A DNA stretch of 64,000 nt from Terriglobia bacterium (lineage in GTDB: Bacteria > Acidobacteriota > Terriglobia > Terriglobales > SCQP01), in NCBI GenBank assembly GCA_021323595.1, contig JAJPKR010000004.1:57074-121073 (forward strand), given 5' to 3'. The translations under genes and the position numbers were made by a program. Positions 8,428 to 17,827 of the stretch are shown one piece after another. The notes below the pieces were generated by a model. It searched no databases. It was not told the origin of the DNA and saw nothing but the letters and a program-made list of their open reading frames with translations. Positions within the stretch are counted from its first letter, which is position 1. The number at the start of each line of letters is the position of its first letter.

Positions 8428-8512
8428 TGGTGCGGAAGGCGGGACTCGAACCCGCATGCCTTGCGGCGCCACCCCCTCAAGATGGTGTGTCTGCCAATTT
8501 CACCACTTCCGC
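8428..8512 (-). tRNA. tRNA-Leu (anticodon GAG), CCA encoded
   Basis: The minus strand folds into a complete class II tRNA. The 7-bp acceptor stem pairs GCGGAAG (8512-8506) with CTTCCGC (8438-8432), followed by A and an encoded CCA (8430-8428). The anticodon stem CCATC/GGTGG encloses TT-GAG-GG, giving anticodon GAG, which reads CUC/CUU leucine codons. The long variable arm GCGCCGCAAGGC and the T-loop GGTTCGAGTCC are clear. It sits between tpiA and secG, 30 bases before the secG start and 31 bases after the tpiA stop. Confidence 0.97.
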
Positions 8513-8524
8513 AGGCCAGCCTTC

Positions 8525-8530
8525 ATTATA
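8525..8530 (-). promoter_or_regulatory. Perfect -10 box for the tRNA-Leu gene
   Basis: On the minus strand TATAAT occupies 8530-8525, 12 bases before the mature tRNA 5' end, in the 31-base gap after tpiA. The -35 position would fall inside the last tpiA codons (about 8553-8548, GTTAGG), a weak match. It suggests the tRNA, and perhaps secG, can be transcribed independently of the glycolytic genes. Confidence 0.5.
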
Positions 8531-8543
8531 ACGGAGCGGCGCG

Positions 8544-9302
8544 TCAGCCTAACAGGGAGGCGAAGCAGGCGGCATCGAGACTGGCGCCGCCGACCAAACC
8601 GCCATCCACGTCGGGCTGCGCCATGAGGCCGGCGACGTTCTCCGGCTTGACGCTGCCGCCATAGAGGATGCGCAGGTGGCCGGCGGCTTCGCCGCCGAAG
8701 GTGGATTGGGCGAGCGAGCGCAGAAAGGCGTGGGCGGCTTGGGCGGTTTCCGGCGTGGCGGTGCGGCCGGTGCCGATCGCCCAAACCGGTTCGTAGGCGA
8801 GCACGCAATTCAGGATTTGCTCGACGCCCAGGCTCCATAGCCCGCGCTCGAATTGGCGCCGCAGCACGGTCTCGGTGTGGCCGGCTTCGCGCTCGGCCAA
8901 GGTTTCGCCCACGCAGACGATCGGCGTCAGGCCGGCTTCGAGCGCGGCGCCGACTTTGCGATTGACGGTCTCGTCGGTTTCACCGAAATATTGGCGGCGC
9001 TCGGAGTGGCCGACGATGACGTAATCGCAACCGGCGGCCTTGAGGATGGGGCCGGAGACCTCGCCGGTGAAAGCGCCGCGCGGCTCCCAATACAGATTCT
9101 GGCCGGCGATGGCCACATCGAGACCGGCGGCGGCGACGACGGCGGCGGGAATGCAGGGAAACGGCGGCGCGACGACGACAAAGGGCGCGGCGCCGGCCAG
9201 AAGCCGCGGCCGCAAGGCGGCGAAGAACTCCGCGGTTTCGGCAGGGGTTTTGTGCATCTTCCAATTCGCCGCCATGATCGGGCGGCGGCGAGGCGTGGTC
9301 AT
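8544..9302 (-). CDS. tpiA: Triosephosphate isomerase
   Basis: Interconverts dihydroxyacetone phosphate and glyceraldehyde 3-phosphate in glycolysis. The 252-residue length is normal for a TIM-barrel isomerase. All active-site residues are present: Asn13 and Lys15 in AANWKMHK, His99 in VIVGHSERR, Glu171 in AYEPVWAIGTG, and the phosphate-binding YGGSVKPENV near the C-terminus. I use ATG 9302 (MTTPRRRPIMAANWKM); the second ATG (residue 10) is possible and would trim the N-terminus. The open frame continues upstream only as a shadow of pgk. It follows pgk after a gap of 205 bases on the same strand. Confidence 0.96.
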   Translation of the reverse strand: MTTPRRRPIMAANWKMHKTPAETAEFFAALRPRLLAGAAPFVVVAPPFPCIPAAVVAAAGLDVAIAGQNLYWEPRGAFTGEVSGPILKAAGCDYVIVGHSERRQYFGETDETVNRKVGAALEAGLTPIVCVGETLAEREAGHTETVLRRQFERGLWSLGVEQILNCVLAYEPVWAIGTGRTATPETAQAAHAFLRSLAQSTFGGEAAGHLRILYGGSVKPENVAGLMAQPDVDGGLVGGASLDAACFASLLG

Positions 9303-9328
9303 AGGACAACCCCGGCGTTGACGCAGCG

Positions 9329-9349
9329 GGCGGCGCGATGAGCGCCGCC
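9329..9349. terminator. Stem-loop between pgk and tpiA
   Basis: Eight base pairs (9329-9336 with 9342-9349) close a GATGA loop in the 205-base spacer between pgk and tpiA. No T-run follows on the minus strand, so it may be an attenuator, a processing site or chance in GC-rich DNA. I see no coding remnant in the spacer. Confidence 0.25.
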
Positions 9350-9507
9350 GTGCTTCGCTCTCCCAGCCCAACGCGCAACCTTCGCACGCTGGAGGCCCCG
9401 GCTGGCGCCGGCATTGCCGGAGCGGCACCGCACGGTTCCTAGCCAGCCGCGGCTGCACCGCGCTTGGGAAAATTCGCGGGCCCCTGAATCGCCGCGGTGC
9501 GGGAATC

Positions 9508-10710
9508 TCACGCGGTTTTCCCCGTAAGGGCAGCGACACCGGGCAATTCTTGGCCGGCGAGAAATTCCAGCGAAGCGCCGCCTCCAGTCGAGACGTGAGT
9601 GATGCGGCTGGCGACGCCGGCGGCCTCGATCGCGGCCACGGAATCGCCGCCGCCGACGATGCTGGTGGCCGAACTGGCGGCGACGGCCTGAGCGATGGCC
9701 ACGGTGCCGCGCTCGAAGGGCGGGGTCTCGAAGACGCCCATGGGTCCGTTCCACACGATGGTGCGCGCGGCGGCGATCTGCTCCGCATAGAGGGCGACGG
9801 TGCGCGGCCCGATGTCGAGAGCCTTTTGTCCGGCGGGAATCTCGGCCACGACCTGGTGCGGCGCATGCGGCTCGAGCCGGGCCGCGACGACGTGATCCAC
9901 GGGCAGCAACAGGCGCAGCTTGCCCTCGGCGGCGCGAGCCAGCACGCGCTTGGCAACGTCGAGCTTGTCGCGTTCACAGAGAGAATCGCCGACCGGCTTG
10001 CCTTGCGCGGCGAGGAAGGTGTACGCCATGCCGCCGCCGATGAGGATGGTATCGGCGTGGCGGGCCAGGCTTTCGATGACCGGAATCTTGTCCGCGATCT
10101 TGGCACCGCCGAGGATAACGACGAAGGGATGGGCGGGATCGTGCAGCGCCTGGCCGAGGTAGCGCAGCTCTTTTTCCATGAGGAAACCGGCCGCGGCGGG
10201 CTGCAAGAACTGGGTGACGCCGACGGTCGAGGCGTGCGCGCGATGAGCGCTGCCGAAGGCGTCATTCACATAGAGCTCGGCCAAGGCGGCGAGGCGGCGG
10301 GAGAAGCCGGAATCGTTCGCTTCTTCCTCGGGCTGGAAGCGCAGGTTCTCGAGCAGCAGCACGCTGCCGGGCTCGAGGCGGGCGGCCATTTCCTCGGCTT
10401 GCAAGCCCACGGTTTCGGGGCAGAAGCCAACCTGCACTTCGGCGCCCAGATCGCGATCGAGGAGCATGCGCAAGTGCTCGGCGACCGGGCGCAGGCTGAA
10501 CTCGGGATTGCGCTTGCCCTTGGGCCTGCCCAGATGGGAACAAAGGATCACCTTGGCCTTTTCCTTGAGCAAGTACTCGATCGTCGGCAAGGTTTCGCGA
10601 ATGCGGGTGTCGTCGGCGACGCCGCCGGCGTGCAGGGGCACGTTGAAATCCACGCGCACCAACACGCGGCGACCGGCGACGGCGAGGTCGCGAATCGAAA
10701 GCTTCTTCAT
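9508..10710 (-). CDS. pgk: Phosphoglycerate kinase
   Basis: Transfers the acyl phosphate of 1,3-bisphosphoglycerate to ADP in glycolysis. The 400-residue length fits. The substrate-binding N-domain has [13 protein letters not shown] (Arg and Asp of the signature), SHLGRPKGK and the [11 protein letters not shown] loop; [11 protein letters not shown] carries the conserved HRAHAS. The C-domain has the nucleotide loop [23 protein letters not shown] and the terminal [10 protein letters not shown] with the glycine hinge. The gene begins 30 bases after the gapA stop, and together with gapA and tpiA forms the classical gap-pgk-tpi block. Confidence 0.96.
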   Translation of the reverse strand: MKKLSIRDLAVAGRRVLVRVDFNVPLHAGGVADDTRIRETLPTIEYLLKEKAKVILCSHLGRPKGKRNPEFSLRPVAEHLRMLLDRDLGAEVQVGFCPETVGLQAEEMAARLEPGSVLLLENLRFQPEEEANDSGFSRRLAALAELYVNDAFGSAHRAHASTVGVTQFLQPAAAGFLMEKELRYLGQALHDPAHPFVVILGGAKIADKIPVIESLARHADTILIGGGMAYTFLAAQGKPVGDSLCERDKLDVAKRVLARAAEGKLRLLLPVDHVVAARLEPHAPHQVVAEIPAGQKALDIGPRTVALYAEQIAAARTIVWNGPMGVFETPPFERGTVAIAQAVAASSATSIVGGGDSVAAIEAAGVASRITHVSTGGGASLEFLAGQELPGVAALTGKTA

Positions 10711-10740
10711 GCGCGATTTCCTTTCTTGGCGTTCCGGCGG

Positions 10741-11748
<1,008 letters not shown>

Positions 11749-11758
11749 TGCGGAAAAG

Positions 11759-11764
11759 CCTCCT
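11759..11764 (-). promoter_or_regulatory. Strong Shine-Dalgarno site for gapA
   Basis: A perfect AGGAGG on the minus strand lies 10 bases before the gapA ATG and decides the start against a longer upstream frame. Confidence 0.75.
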
Positions 11765-11857
11765 AGAGTGACAAGAGATTTATCGTAGCAGACGGACGGC
11801 GCGGGGCATGGATCGAGGACGGGGATCGGCAACGCCGCCGGGTTTGCCGCCGCGTCG

Positions 11858-12721
11858 TCAGGACGCCGATGCGAGCAGGCGCGCGAGGGCAGGCGCGAGA
11901 TCGGGGTCGCGCCAGGCATAGCCGAGCTCGGCGAGGCGCGCGGGCACGACGCGCAGGCTGGCGAGCAGCAGCTCATCGGCCATGCGGCCGAGCGCCAGCC
12001 GCAGCAGCGGCGCCGGCACGGCGCAAAAAGCGGGCCGGTGCAGCGCGGCGGCCAAGCTGCGGGTGAAATCGCGATTGCGCACGGGCTGGGGGGCGACGGC
12101 GTTGACGGCGCCGCGATAGCGGGGATCGCGGAGGGCGGCCAAGATGACGTTCACCGCATCGTCGAGGGTTATCCAGGGCATCCACTGGCGGCCGGAAGCC
12201 AGCCGTCCGCCCAAGCCGAGACGGAAGAGGCGGACGAGCGGCGGCAGGGCGCCGCCGCCGGCGGCGAGCACGACGCCGAAGCGCAGCAGGACCACGCGAA
12301 GGTGCTCGGCTTCGGGCGGGGCGGCCGCCAGCGCCGCCGCTTCCCACGCGCGCGCCAAACCGGGAAGAAAACCCTGGCCGGAGGGGGCCGATTCGCGCAG
12401 CTCCTCCTCGCCGCGATTGCCGTAGTAGCCCACGGCCGAGGCGGAGACGAGCACGCGCGGCGGTTGCGGCAGGGCGGCGATCGCGCGCGCCAGGCGCGCG
12501 GTGGCATCGACGCGGCTGGCGACGAGAATACGGCGGCGCGCCGGCCGCCAACGGCCCTCGCCGATCGAGGCGCCGGCCAGATTGACGACCGCATCCGCTC
12601 CCGCGAGCGCCGCCGCCGTCCAGTCGCGCGGCAGGCGGATGGCATCATCCCCGGCGGCGCGCAACGCCGCCGCGAGCGCGGACCCGATCAGGCCGGAGGC
12701 GCCGGTGATCAGAATGCGCAT
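11858..12721 (-). CDS. TIGR01777-type SDR epimerase (YfcH/SulA-related)
   Basis: A 287-residue atypical extended SDR of the TIGR01777 family. The NAD(P) loop ITGASGLIGSAL is at residues 5-16, then DAVVNLAGASIGEGRW (family signature), SASAVGYYGNRGEEEL and the C-terminal DUF1731-type region with PAPLLRLALGRMADELLLAS and the conserved LL-S-x-R-V-x-P block. The Tyr of the SDR triad is present (YYG), while the family usually lacks a classical Lys position. Enzyme substrate is unknown across the family; E. coli YfcH is the best-known member. It starts 21 bases after the stop of the quinone oxidoreductase gene, so the two are probably cotranscribed. Confidence 0.85.
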   Translation of the reverse strand: MRILITGASGLIGSALAAALRAAGDDAIRLPRDWTAAALAGADAVVNLAGASIGEGRWRPARRRILVASRVDATARLARAIAALPQPPRVLVSASAVGYYGNRGEEELRESAPSGQGFLPGLARAWEAAALAAAPPEAEHLRVVLLRFGVVLAAGGGALPPLVRLFRLGLGGRLASGRQWMPWITLDDAVNVILAALRDPRYRGAVNAVAPQPVRNRDFTRSLAAALHRPAFCAVPAPLLRLALGRMADELLLASLRVVPARLAELGYAWRDPDLAPALARLLASAS

Positions 12722-12742
12722 GGGGGCGGGGGGCGGCCTTCG

Positions 12743-13702
12743 CTAGGGCACGAGCACGATCTTGCCGTGCGCGCCGGGGGCCATCACGCGCTCCTGCGCC
12801 TTGGCCGCCTCGGGCAAGGGAAAGCGCTCGCCGACGACGGGACGCAGCGTGCCGTTTTCCAGACCGGCGTCAAGAGCGGCGGCGATTTTGGCCATGTCGG
12901 CGGGTGGCGTGCCGAACAGGATCATCCCCGCGATGCTGGCATCGCGGCTCATGAGGTCGCGAGGATTGATCTCGACCGGACCGCGGCTGCCGACCACGAC
13001 CACACGCCCGCGGGGCGCCAGCCAAGCAAGATCCTTGCCGAGATTGACATTGGCCAGCATCTCGACGATCACGTCCACGCCGCGGTTGCCGGCCACCGCC
13101 GCGAGCTGATCGCCGAAGTTCGCCGCCCGATGATCGAGGGCGTGATGCGCGCCCTCGGCCTTGACCAGGGCCAGACCTTCGGCGGAGCCGGCGGTGCCGA
13201 TCACGGTCAGGCCCGCCGCGCGCGCCAACTGTACCGTGGCGATGCCGACGCCGCCGCTGGCGCCGTGCACCAAGACGATTTCGGAGGGCTGCGCGGCGGC
13301 GCGCTGAAACAGGGCGCGGTAGGCAGTCATGTAGGCGATCCCAACGGCGGCGCCCTGCTCATAACTGACGCGCTCGGGGAGGCGATAGACGTCGGACGCC
13401 TTGCAGAGCGCCAGCTCCGCGTAGGAACCGGCGGCCGCCGCGGTATAGACGCGGTCGCCCACGCGCCAATTGCTCACGCCCGCGCCCAGGGCCTCGATCA
13501 CGCCGGCGGCATCCAGGCCGGGCGTATAGGGCAGCGCGGGCTTGATCGCGTAGCCGCCGCCGCGAATGTAGGTATCCACGGGATTCAGACCCGCGGCATG
13601 CACCCTGAGCAGCACCTCACCGGGGCCGGGCTTGGGCTCCGGCACGCTCTCGAGCTTCAAGACCTCGGGCCCGCCGAATTGATGGACACGAATCGCGCGC
13701 AT
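12743..13702 (-). CDS. Zinc-independent quinone oxidoreductase (MDR family, Qor-like)
   Basis: A 319-residue NADPH-dependent quinone reductase or enoyl reductase of the medium-chain dehydrogenase family. Start at ATG 13702 (MRAIRVHQFGGPEVLKL); a longer frame adds 17 residues without homology. The N-terminal GroES-like domain has GEVLLRVHAAGLNPVDTYIR, where the zinc-ligand cysteine of alcohol dehydrogenases is replaced, typical of zeta-crystallin/Qor proteins. The signature VLVHGASGGVGIATVQLARA forms the NADPH site. The C-terminus FPLPEAAKAQERVMAPGAHGKIVL is the standard Qor ending. It lies downstream of pepA with a decayed gene in between. Confidence 0.88.
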   Translation of the reverse strand: MRAIRVHQFGGPEVLKLESVPEPKPGPGEVLLRVHAAGLNPVDTYIRGGGYAIKPALPYTPGLDAAGVIEALGAGVSNWRVGDRVYTAAAAGSYAELALCKASDVYRLPERVSYEQGAAVGIAYMTAYRALFQRAAAQPSEIVLVHGASGGVGIATVQLARAAGLTVIGTAGSAEGLALVKAEGAHHALDHRAANFGDQLAAVAGNRGVDVIVEMLANVNLGKDLAWLAPRGRVVVVGSRGPVEINPRDLMSRDASIAGMILFGTPPADMAKIAAALDAGLENGTLRPVVGERFPLPEAAKAQERVMAPGAHGKIVLVP

Positions 13703-13804
13703 GGTCGTCACTTTCCGTCCGAATTCCAAGGATAGTGCGTTCTCGACCCGCAAGGGCTCACGGTCGTTGGGAGGCTGCCTCGCGGCTCATGGTTCATAGC
13801 CGGT

Positions 13805-13967
13805 TCAGCGAGCGGCAATTTCGATTTCGGCGGCGAGCGCGGTCACGGTATTCCAATTGCGCGCGGTGCCGGTTTGGCCGAGCAGCTTGGCCAGGCGACT
13901 TCGGCACCGCTGCCGACGTCAAGCCGACGTTATTGATGCCGCGCAAGAGACAGACGTAGGTCACCAC
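13805..13967 (-). pseudogene. Remnant of a DUF1697 protein gene
   Basis: Between pepA and the quinone reductase, the minus strand still encodes both ends of a DUF1697 protein. From GTG 13967 the first frame reads VVTYVCLLRGINNVG, the family N-terminus (T-Y-x-x-LLRGIN-x-G). From about 13902 a different frame reads SRLAKLLGQTGTARNWNTVT and then AALAAEIEIAAR before a TGA at 13805-13807; R-N-W-x-T-V is the family C-terminus. Intact members have about 180 codons, so about two thirds of the gene has been deleted and the ends are out of register. It begins 12 bases after the pepA stop, suggesting it was once a coupled member of the pepA operon. Confidence 0.72.
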
Positions 13968-13978
13968 GGGAAGGGCGA

Positions 13979-15484
13979 TCAGACTCCGGCCATGGCGAGG
14001 GCGAGATTGACGAGCGTAGGAACGGCGGCGCCGGTGGGGCCCTTGGCCATCCAGGGCTTGGCGTCATCGAGCCAAGCGGTGCCGGCGATGTCGAGGTGCA
14101 CCCAGGGTACGGTTTCCGCGAACTCACGGAGGAACATGGCGGCGGTGATGGCGCCGCCGTAGCGGCCGCCGGTGTTGAGGATATCGCCCACGGTGCCGCG
14201 AATCTGCTCGAAGTATTCGTCATCGAGCGGCAGGCGCCACATCTTTTCCCCGGCGGTTTGGCGGGCGCGCTCGAACTCGGCGTAGAAGGCATCGTCGTTG
14301 GCGAAGACGCCGGAGTTGACGGTGCCGAGGGCGATGGCCACGGCGCCGGTAAGGGTGGCGACATCCACAAGATGAGTGGCGCCGAGCTGGCGGGCGTAGG
14401 CCAAGGCGTCGGCGAGCACGAGGCGGCCTTCGGCATCGGTATTGATGACCTCGATGCTCTTGCCCGACATCGCGATCTGCACGTCGCCGGGCTTTTGCGC
14501 GCGGCCGCCGGGCATGTTTTCGGTGGCGGGAACGACGGCCAAAACCTCGAGCGGGGGGCGCAGCGCGGCGATCGCTTGCATGGCCCCGAGGACGGCGGCG
14601 CCGCCGGCCATGTCGTACTTCATTTTCTCCATGCCGTCGGCGGGCTTGATCGAGATGCCGCCGGTGTCGAAGGTGATTCCTTTCCCGATCAACCCCAGCA
14701 CGCGGGCCGGCGCGGCGGGGTTGGCGGCCGGGCGTGGACGGTAGCGCAGCACCATCATCACCGGCGGCTCGCTGCTGCCTTGGGCGACGCCGAGAAACGC
14801 CCCCATCTTGAGCTCGCGGGCGCGCGCGGCGTCGATGAGCTCGCACTCGAGGCCGGCGGCGCGAGCCATGGCCTGAGCCCGGGCGGCCATGATCGTGGGG
14901 GTGAGCCGGTTGCTGGGCTCGTTGGCGAGTTCGCGCGCGAAGTTCTGGCCTTCGCCGATGGCCGAGGCGACCTGAATCGCGCGCAGCAATTCTTTTTCGC
15001 GTGCTTTGAGCGACGGCGGCAAGATGACCGCGACTTCGGCAAGGCGCTTGTCGTCGGGCTCGCTCTTGTAACGGCCGGGCTCGAAATCGGCGGCGAGCGC
15101 GCCGGTAATGGTGGCGGCGATCACGGCTTCCGGTGCGATCTCGGCAGGCGCGAGGACGGACCAGCTCAGAATGTTCTTGCCCTTCAGCGAGCGCGCCGCC
15201 GCGCCAGCCAGACGGCGCAACTCGTACACCGTGGGCGGCACCTTGCCGGTCCCGACCAGCAAGAGGCGCTTCGCCTTCAGCCCGGTGGGCTTGAAGAGCA
15301 GCAAGGTTTCACTGGCGCGGGCGGAAAACTCGCCGCTCTTGAGCAAGCTGGCCACGGCGCCGCCCAGGGCTTGATCGACCTCGGCGGCGGCGCCCGCAAG
15401 CTTGGGTTCGCGCTCGGAGACGAACACCACCAGGGCTTCGGTTTCAAATTCGGCGGGAAAAGAAAAGGTCAGTCGCGTGTCCAC
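13979..15484 (-). CDS. pepA: Leucyl aminopeptidase (M17)
   Basis: Cytosolic dimetallic aminopeptidase of family M17 that trims N-terminal residues from peptides; usually hexameric. The 501 residues comprise a divergent N-terminal domain (about 1-165) and a catalytic domain. Metal and active-site segments are intact: LIGKGITFDTGGISIKPADG (Lys and Asp), MKYDMAGGAAVLG, and the family signature NTDAEGRLVLADALAY. The C-terminal MFLREFAETVPWVHLDIAGTAW is also characteristic. It starts at ATG 15484 with about 200 bases of non-coding DNA before the hexosaminidase gene, so it probably has its own promoter. In some bacteria PepA also binds DNA; nothing here tests that. Confidence 0.95.
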   Translation of the reverse strand: MDTRLTFSFPAEFETEALVVFVSEREPKLAGAAAEVDQALGGAVASLLKSGEFSARASETLLLFKPTGLKAKRLLLVGTGKVPPTVYELRRLAGAAARSLKGKNILSWSVLAPAEIAPEAVIAATITGALAADFEPGRYKSEPDDKRLAEVAVILPPSLKAREKELLRAIQVASAIGEGQNFARELANEPSNRLTPTIMAARAQAMARAAGLECELIDAARARELKMGAFLGVAQGSSEPPVMMVLRYRPRPAANPAAPARVLGLIGKGITFDTGGISIKPADGMEKMKYDMAGGAAVLGAMQAIAALRPPLEVLAVVPATENMPGGRAQKPGDVQIAMSGKSIEVINTDAEGRLVLADALAYARQLGATHLVDVATLTGAVAIALGTVNSGVFANDDAFYAEFERARQTAGEKMWRLPLDDEYFEQIRGTVGDILNTGGRYGGAITAAMFLREFAETVPWVHLDIAGTAWLDDAKPWMAKGPTGAAVPTLVNLALAMAGV

Positions 15485-15686
15485 GTATCAGTTTAGCGCG
15501 GGGATATCACGGGATAGGCCCGCGCAGGGGGCCGGACACCTGACACCGGAGTGAGCGCGGGCGGGCGGCTTGGAGGCGGCGTCGGCCGCTGCCGGCGGCT
15601 GGGAGCGCAAGTGCGGCGAACCGACCTTCCTTGTTGGTGCGTGAAGCGGCGCGAAGGCGGCTTGCCCTCGGCCGCCGCGCCAAAGC

Positions 15687-17789
15687 TCAGGGCGTGCTTG
15701 CCGGAACCGGTTTCGGCTGGTTGGGCGGCGGCGGAATCAGCGGCGGCAGTTGGCCGGTACGACGATAGGAATCAGCCAGCGCAGAAAAGCGCGTGGCTTG
15801 GGACTGCCAATAGGCGAGCTCGTCGTGATAGCGAATCGCGATGTTATCGAGGAAATAGGGGCGATTTTCCGCAAGCCAGAGGGCGTGATAGCGGAGCATG
15901 AGCTCGCTCGAGGCGTCGCGCAGATCTTGCAGCAGCCCGTTCACGCCGTTGATGCGGTTGAAAGTCGAGAAGATGTGGCCGCGCGCGGGCGGCGTGGCGG
16001 CGGCGGACTGCTCCATGTCCTGATAGAGCTGGCCGATATATTCGGTGTACAGCGTCTTTTGACCGAGGAAGTCGAAGCGGCGCGCGGCAAAATCGGTCCA
16101 ATCGAGCACAGCGGCGTTACGGCGGGCGAGCCCGCGGCTGGCCGCAAGATCCGCGATCACGTCTTCGGCCAGCAGACGCACTTGATGCGCGGCGGGCGCG
16201 GCTTTGGCGTAATACTCCTGGCCGCGAGGCGAAAAGGGATCGAGCCAAGTGGTCCAATCTTCGCCATCGGCGCCAGTGGCCTGGTGCAGGAGCTGGTGAA
16301 TGGCGTCGAGGTCGGCGATATCGGCGCTGAAGTGATGGCCATCGGCGCGGAAGAAGGCCCAGTCGTAGGCATCGGCGAACTGTCGATCGTCCACGGCCGG
16401 CTGCCAACTGGCGGCGGCACCGTAGGTAACGCCGTACCAGCAGTAATTGAACATGCTCTCGCCGTCATCCATCCAGGTGGTGTTGAGGACGCCGGTGGCG
16501 CCGAGGCGAAGGCCGTCGGCGGTGAACTGCTTGATGTTGGGCAAGGCGAGATTGTCGTCGGCCGCGATGCGGCTCCAATTGTTTACTCCGGGCGAGACCC
16601 ATGTCTCGAGGCCGGCGGCGCGGAACGGCTGAATATAGCGATCGAAGGACGGCTCGGGACTGTAGACCCAAGGCAGGGCGATCATGTCGTGCGGCAACTG
16701 ACCCAGCAGCTCGGGATGTTTGACAGCGATATCGCCCCAAAACAACACGCGGCGGTGAAAGGGCTGCAGGGCAGCGTCAATCTGCTTGATGTAGTCGAGA
16801 TAAACCTGGCCGCCACCGCGCTGATCCACGAGCGCTTTCGTCCGCCCCTGCCCCAGCTCAAAGGTTTCGTCGGCGCCGATATGTAGATAAGGGGAGGGAA
16901 AGACGGCCACGAGTTCGGTGAACATTTTGGTGATGAACGGAATCGAACCCGGGGCCGTCGGCGTGAGCACCGAGCCGTACGGCTCTTCGGCGAGGTCCTG
17001 GAAGCGCTCGTATTGCAGGATGAGGTGGAGATGGCCGAACGACTCCTGATCGGGGACGATCTGCACATGGTAATTGCGCGCGAAGGCGACCAACTCGCGT
17101 GCTTCGGCGGGGGTGATGGCGCCGCCGAAGGCTCCGACCAAGGGCAGCGATTGGTACTCGAAGGTGTTTTCGAGATAGAGCGAGTAGATGTTGAGCTTGA
17201 ACTCGGCGAGCAAGGCGATGTCGCGTTTCATCGAGGTGAGGGTCGGCACCGGGCCGCGGCTGATATCCACGCTGATGCCCCGATGGGCGAAGGCCGGCCA
17301 ATCGAGAATGCGCACGGCGGGCGCTGCGGCGCCGGAGCCGGCGACGGGATGCAGGAGCTGGCGCAGAGTCTGAACGCCATAAAAGACCCCGGCGGAAGTC
17401 GCGGCGACGACGGTGGCGCGCCGCGGGGTGACGATCAGCGCGTAGCCCTCGTCGTGGGCGGCGGCGGGCAGCGTCAGGCCGGCGGCGCGCAGCGCACCGC
17501 GGCCGGCGGGAGAGTCGGCGCGCGCCAAAACGATCTGGGCGCCTTTGGCGGAGGCGGCGATGCTGGCGGCGACGTTGTCGGTCGAGGAGAGTTCACCGGC
17601 CAGGGTGCGGGCGGCGAAACGATCGGCGGAAGCGCCGCCGAGGACCGCGATGACGGCAGTGCGTCCGAGATGAAGCGCGCCGGTTTGCAGGGTGAGCTGG
17701 CGCGGATACGGCACCAAGGGCAAGCCGGCGGCGGCAGCGCAGGCAACGCAGGCGGCGCAGGCGACCAAGAGACGAAGGAATTTGGACAT
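15687..17789 (-). CDS. Secreted beta-N-acetylhexosaminidase (GH20)
   Basis: A 700-residue exported glycoside hydrolase of family GH20. It has an N-terminal signal peptide (residues 1-21, ending in ACAAAAG), a GH20b alpha/beta domain (about 25-155), then the TIM-barrel (about 165-500). The catalytic Asp-Glu pair is at 307-308 in YLHIGADETFELG, where the Asp orients the substrate acetamido group and the Glu is the general acid. Conserved barrel segments include FAHRGISVDISRGPVPT, QIVPDQESFGHL and WGDI. The last 200 residues form an additional helical region. Substrate could be chitin oligosaccharides or peptidoglycan-derived GlcNAc; location next to ftsZ allows wall recycling but does not prove it. 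Confidence 0.88.
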   Translation of the reverse strand: MSKFLRLLVACAACVACAAAAGLPLVPYPRQLTLQTGALHLGRTAVIAVLGGASADRFAARTLAGELSSTDNVAASIAASAKGAQIVLARADSPAGRGALRAAGLTLPAAAHDEGYALIVTPRRATVVAATSAGVFYGVQTLRQLLHPVAGSGAAAPAVRILDWPAFAHRGISVDISRGPVPTLTSMKRDIALLAEFKLNIYSLYLENTFEYQSLPLVGAFGGAITPAEARELVAFARNYHVQIVPDQESFGHLHLILQYERFQDLAEEPYGSVLTPTAPGSIPFITKMFTELVAVFPSPYLHIGADETFELGQGRTKALVDQRGGGQVYLDYIKQIDAALQPFHRRVLFWGDIAVKHPELLGQLPHDMIALPWVYSPEPSFDRYIQPFRAAGLETWVSPGVNNWSRIAADDNLALPNIKQFTADGLRLGATGVLNTTWMDDGESMFNYCWYGVTYGAAASWQPAVDDRQFADAYDWAFFRADGHHFSADIADLDAIHQLLHQATGADGEDWTTWLDPFSPRGQEYYAKAAPAAHQVRLLAEDVIADLAASRGLARRNAAVLDWTDFAARRFDFLGQKTLYTEYIGQLYQDMEQSAAATPPARGHIFSTFNRINGVNGLLQDLRDASSELMLRYHALWLAENRPYFLDNIAIRYHDELAYWQSQATRFSALADSYRRTGQLPPLIPPPPNQPKPVPASTP

Positions 17790-17827
17790 GGGACTGGAAC
17801 TTTCGCTGGAGCGCGACGACGCCGCTT

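Noticed and set aside
8398..8472. Upstream extension of secG
   Set aside because: It would run through the tRNA-Leu gene; SecG homology begins at GTG 8397.
12038..15496. Plus-strand frames of several hundred codons over the SDR, oxidoreductase and pepA genes
   Set aside because: All are antisense to genes with intact catalytic motifs, with no recognised domain of their own.
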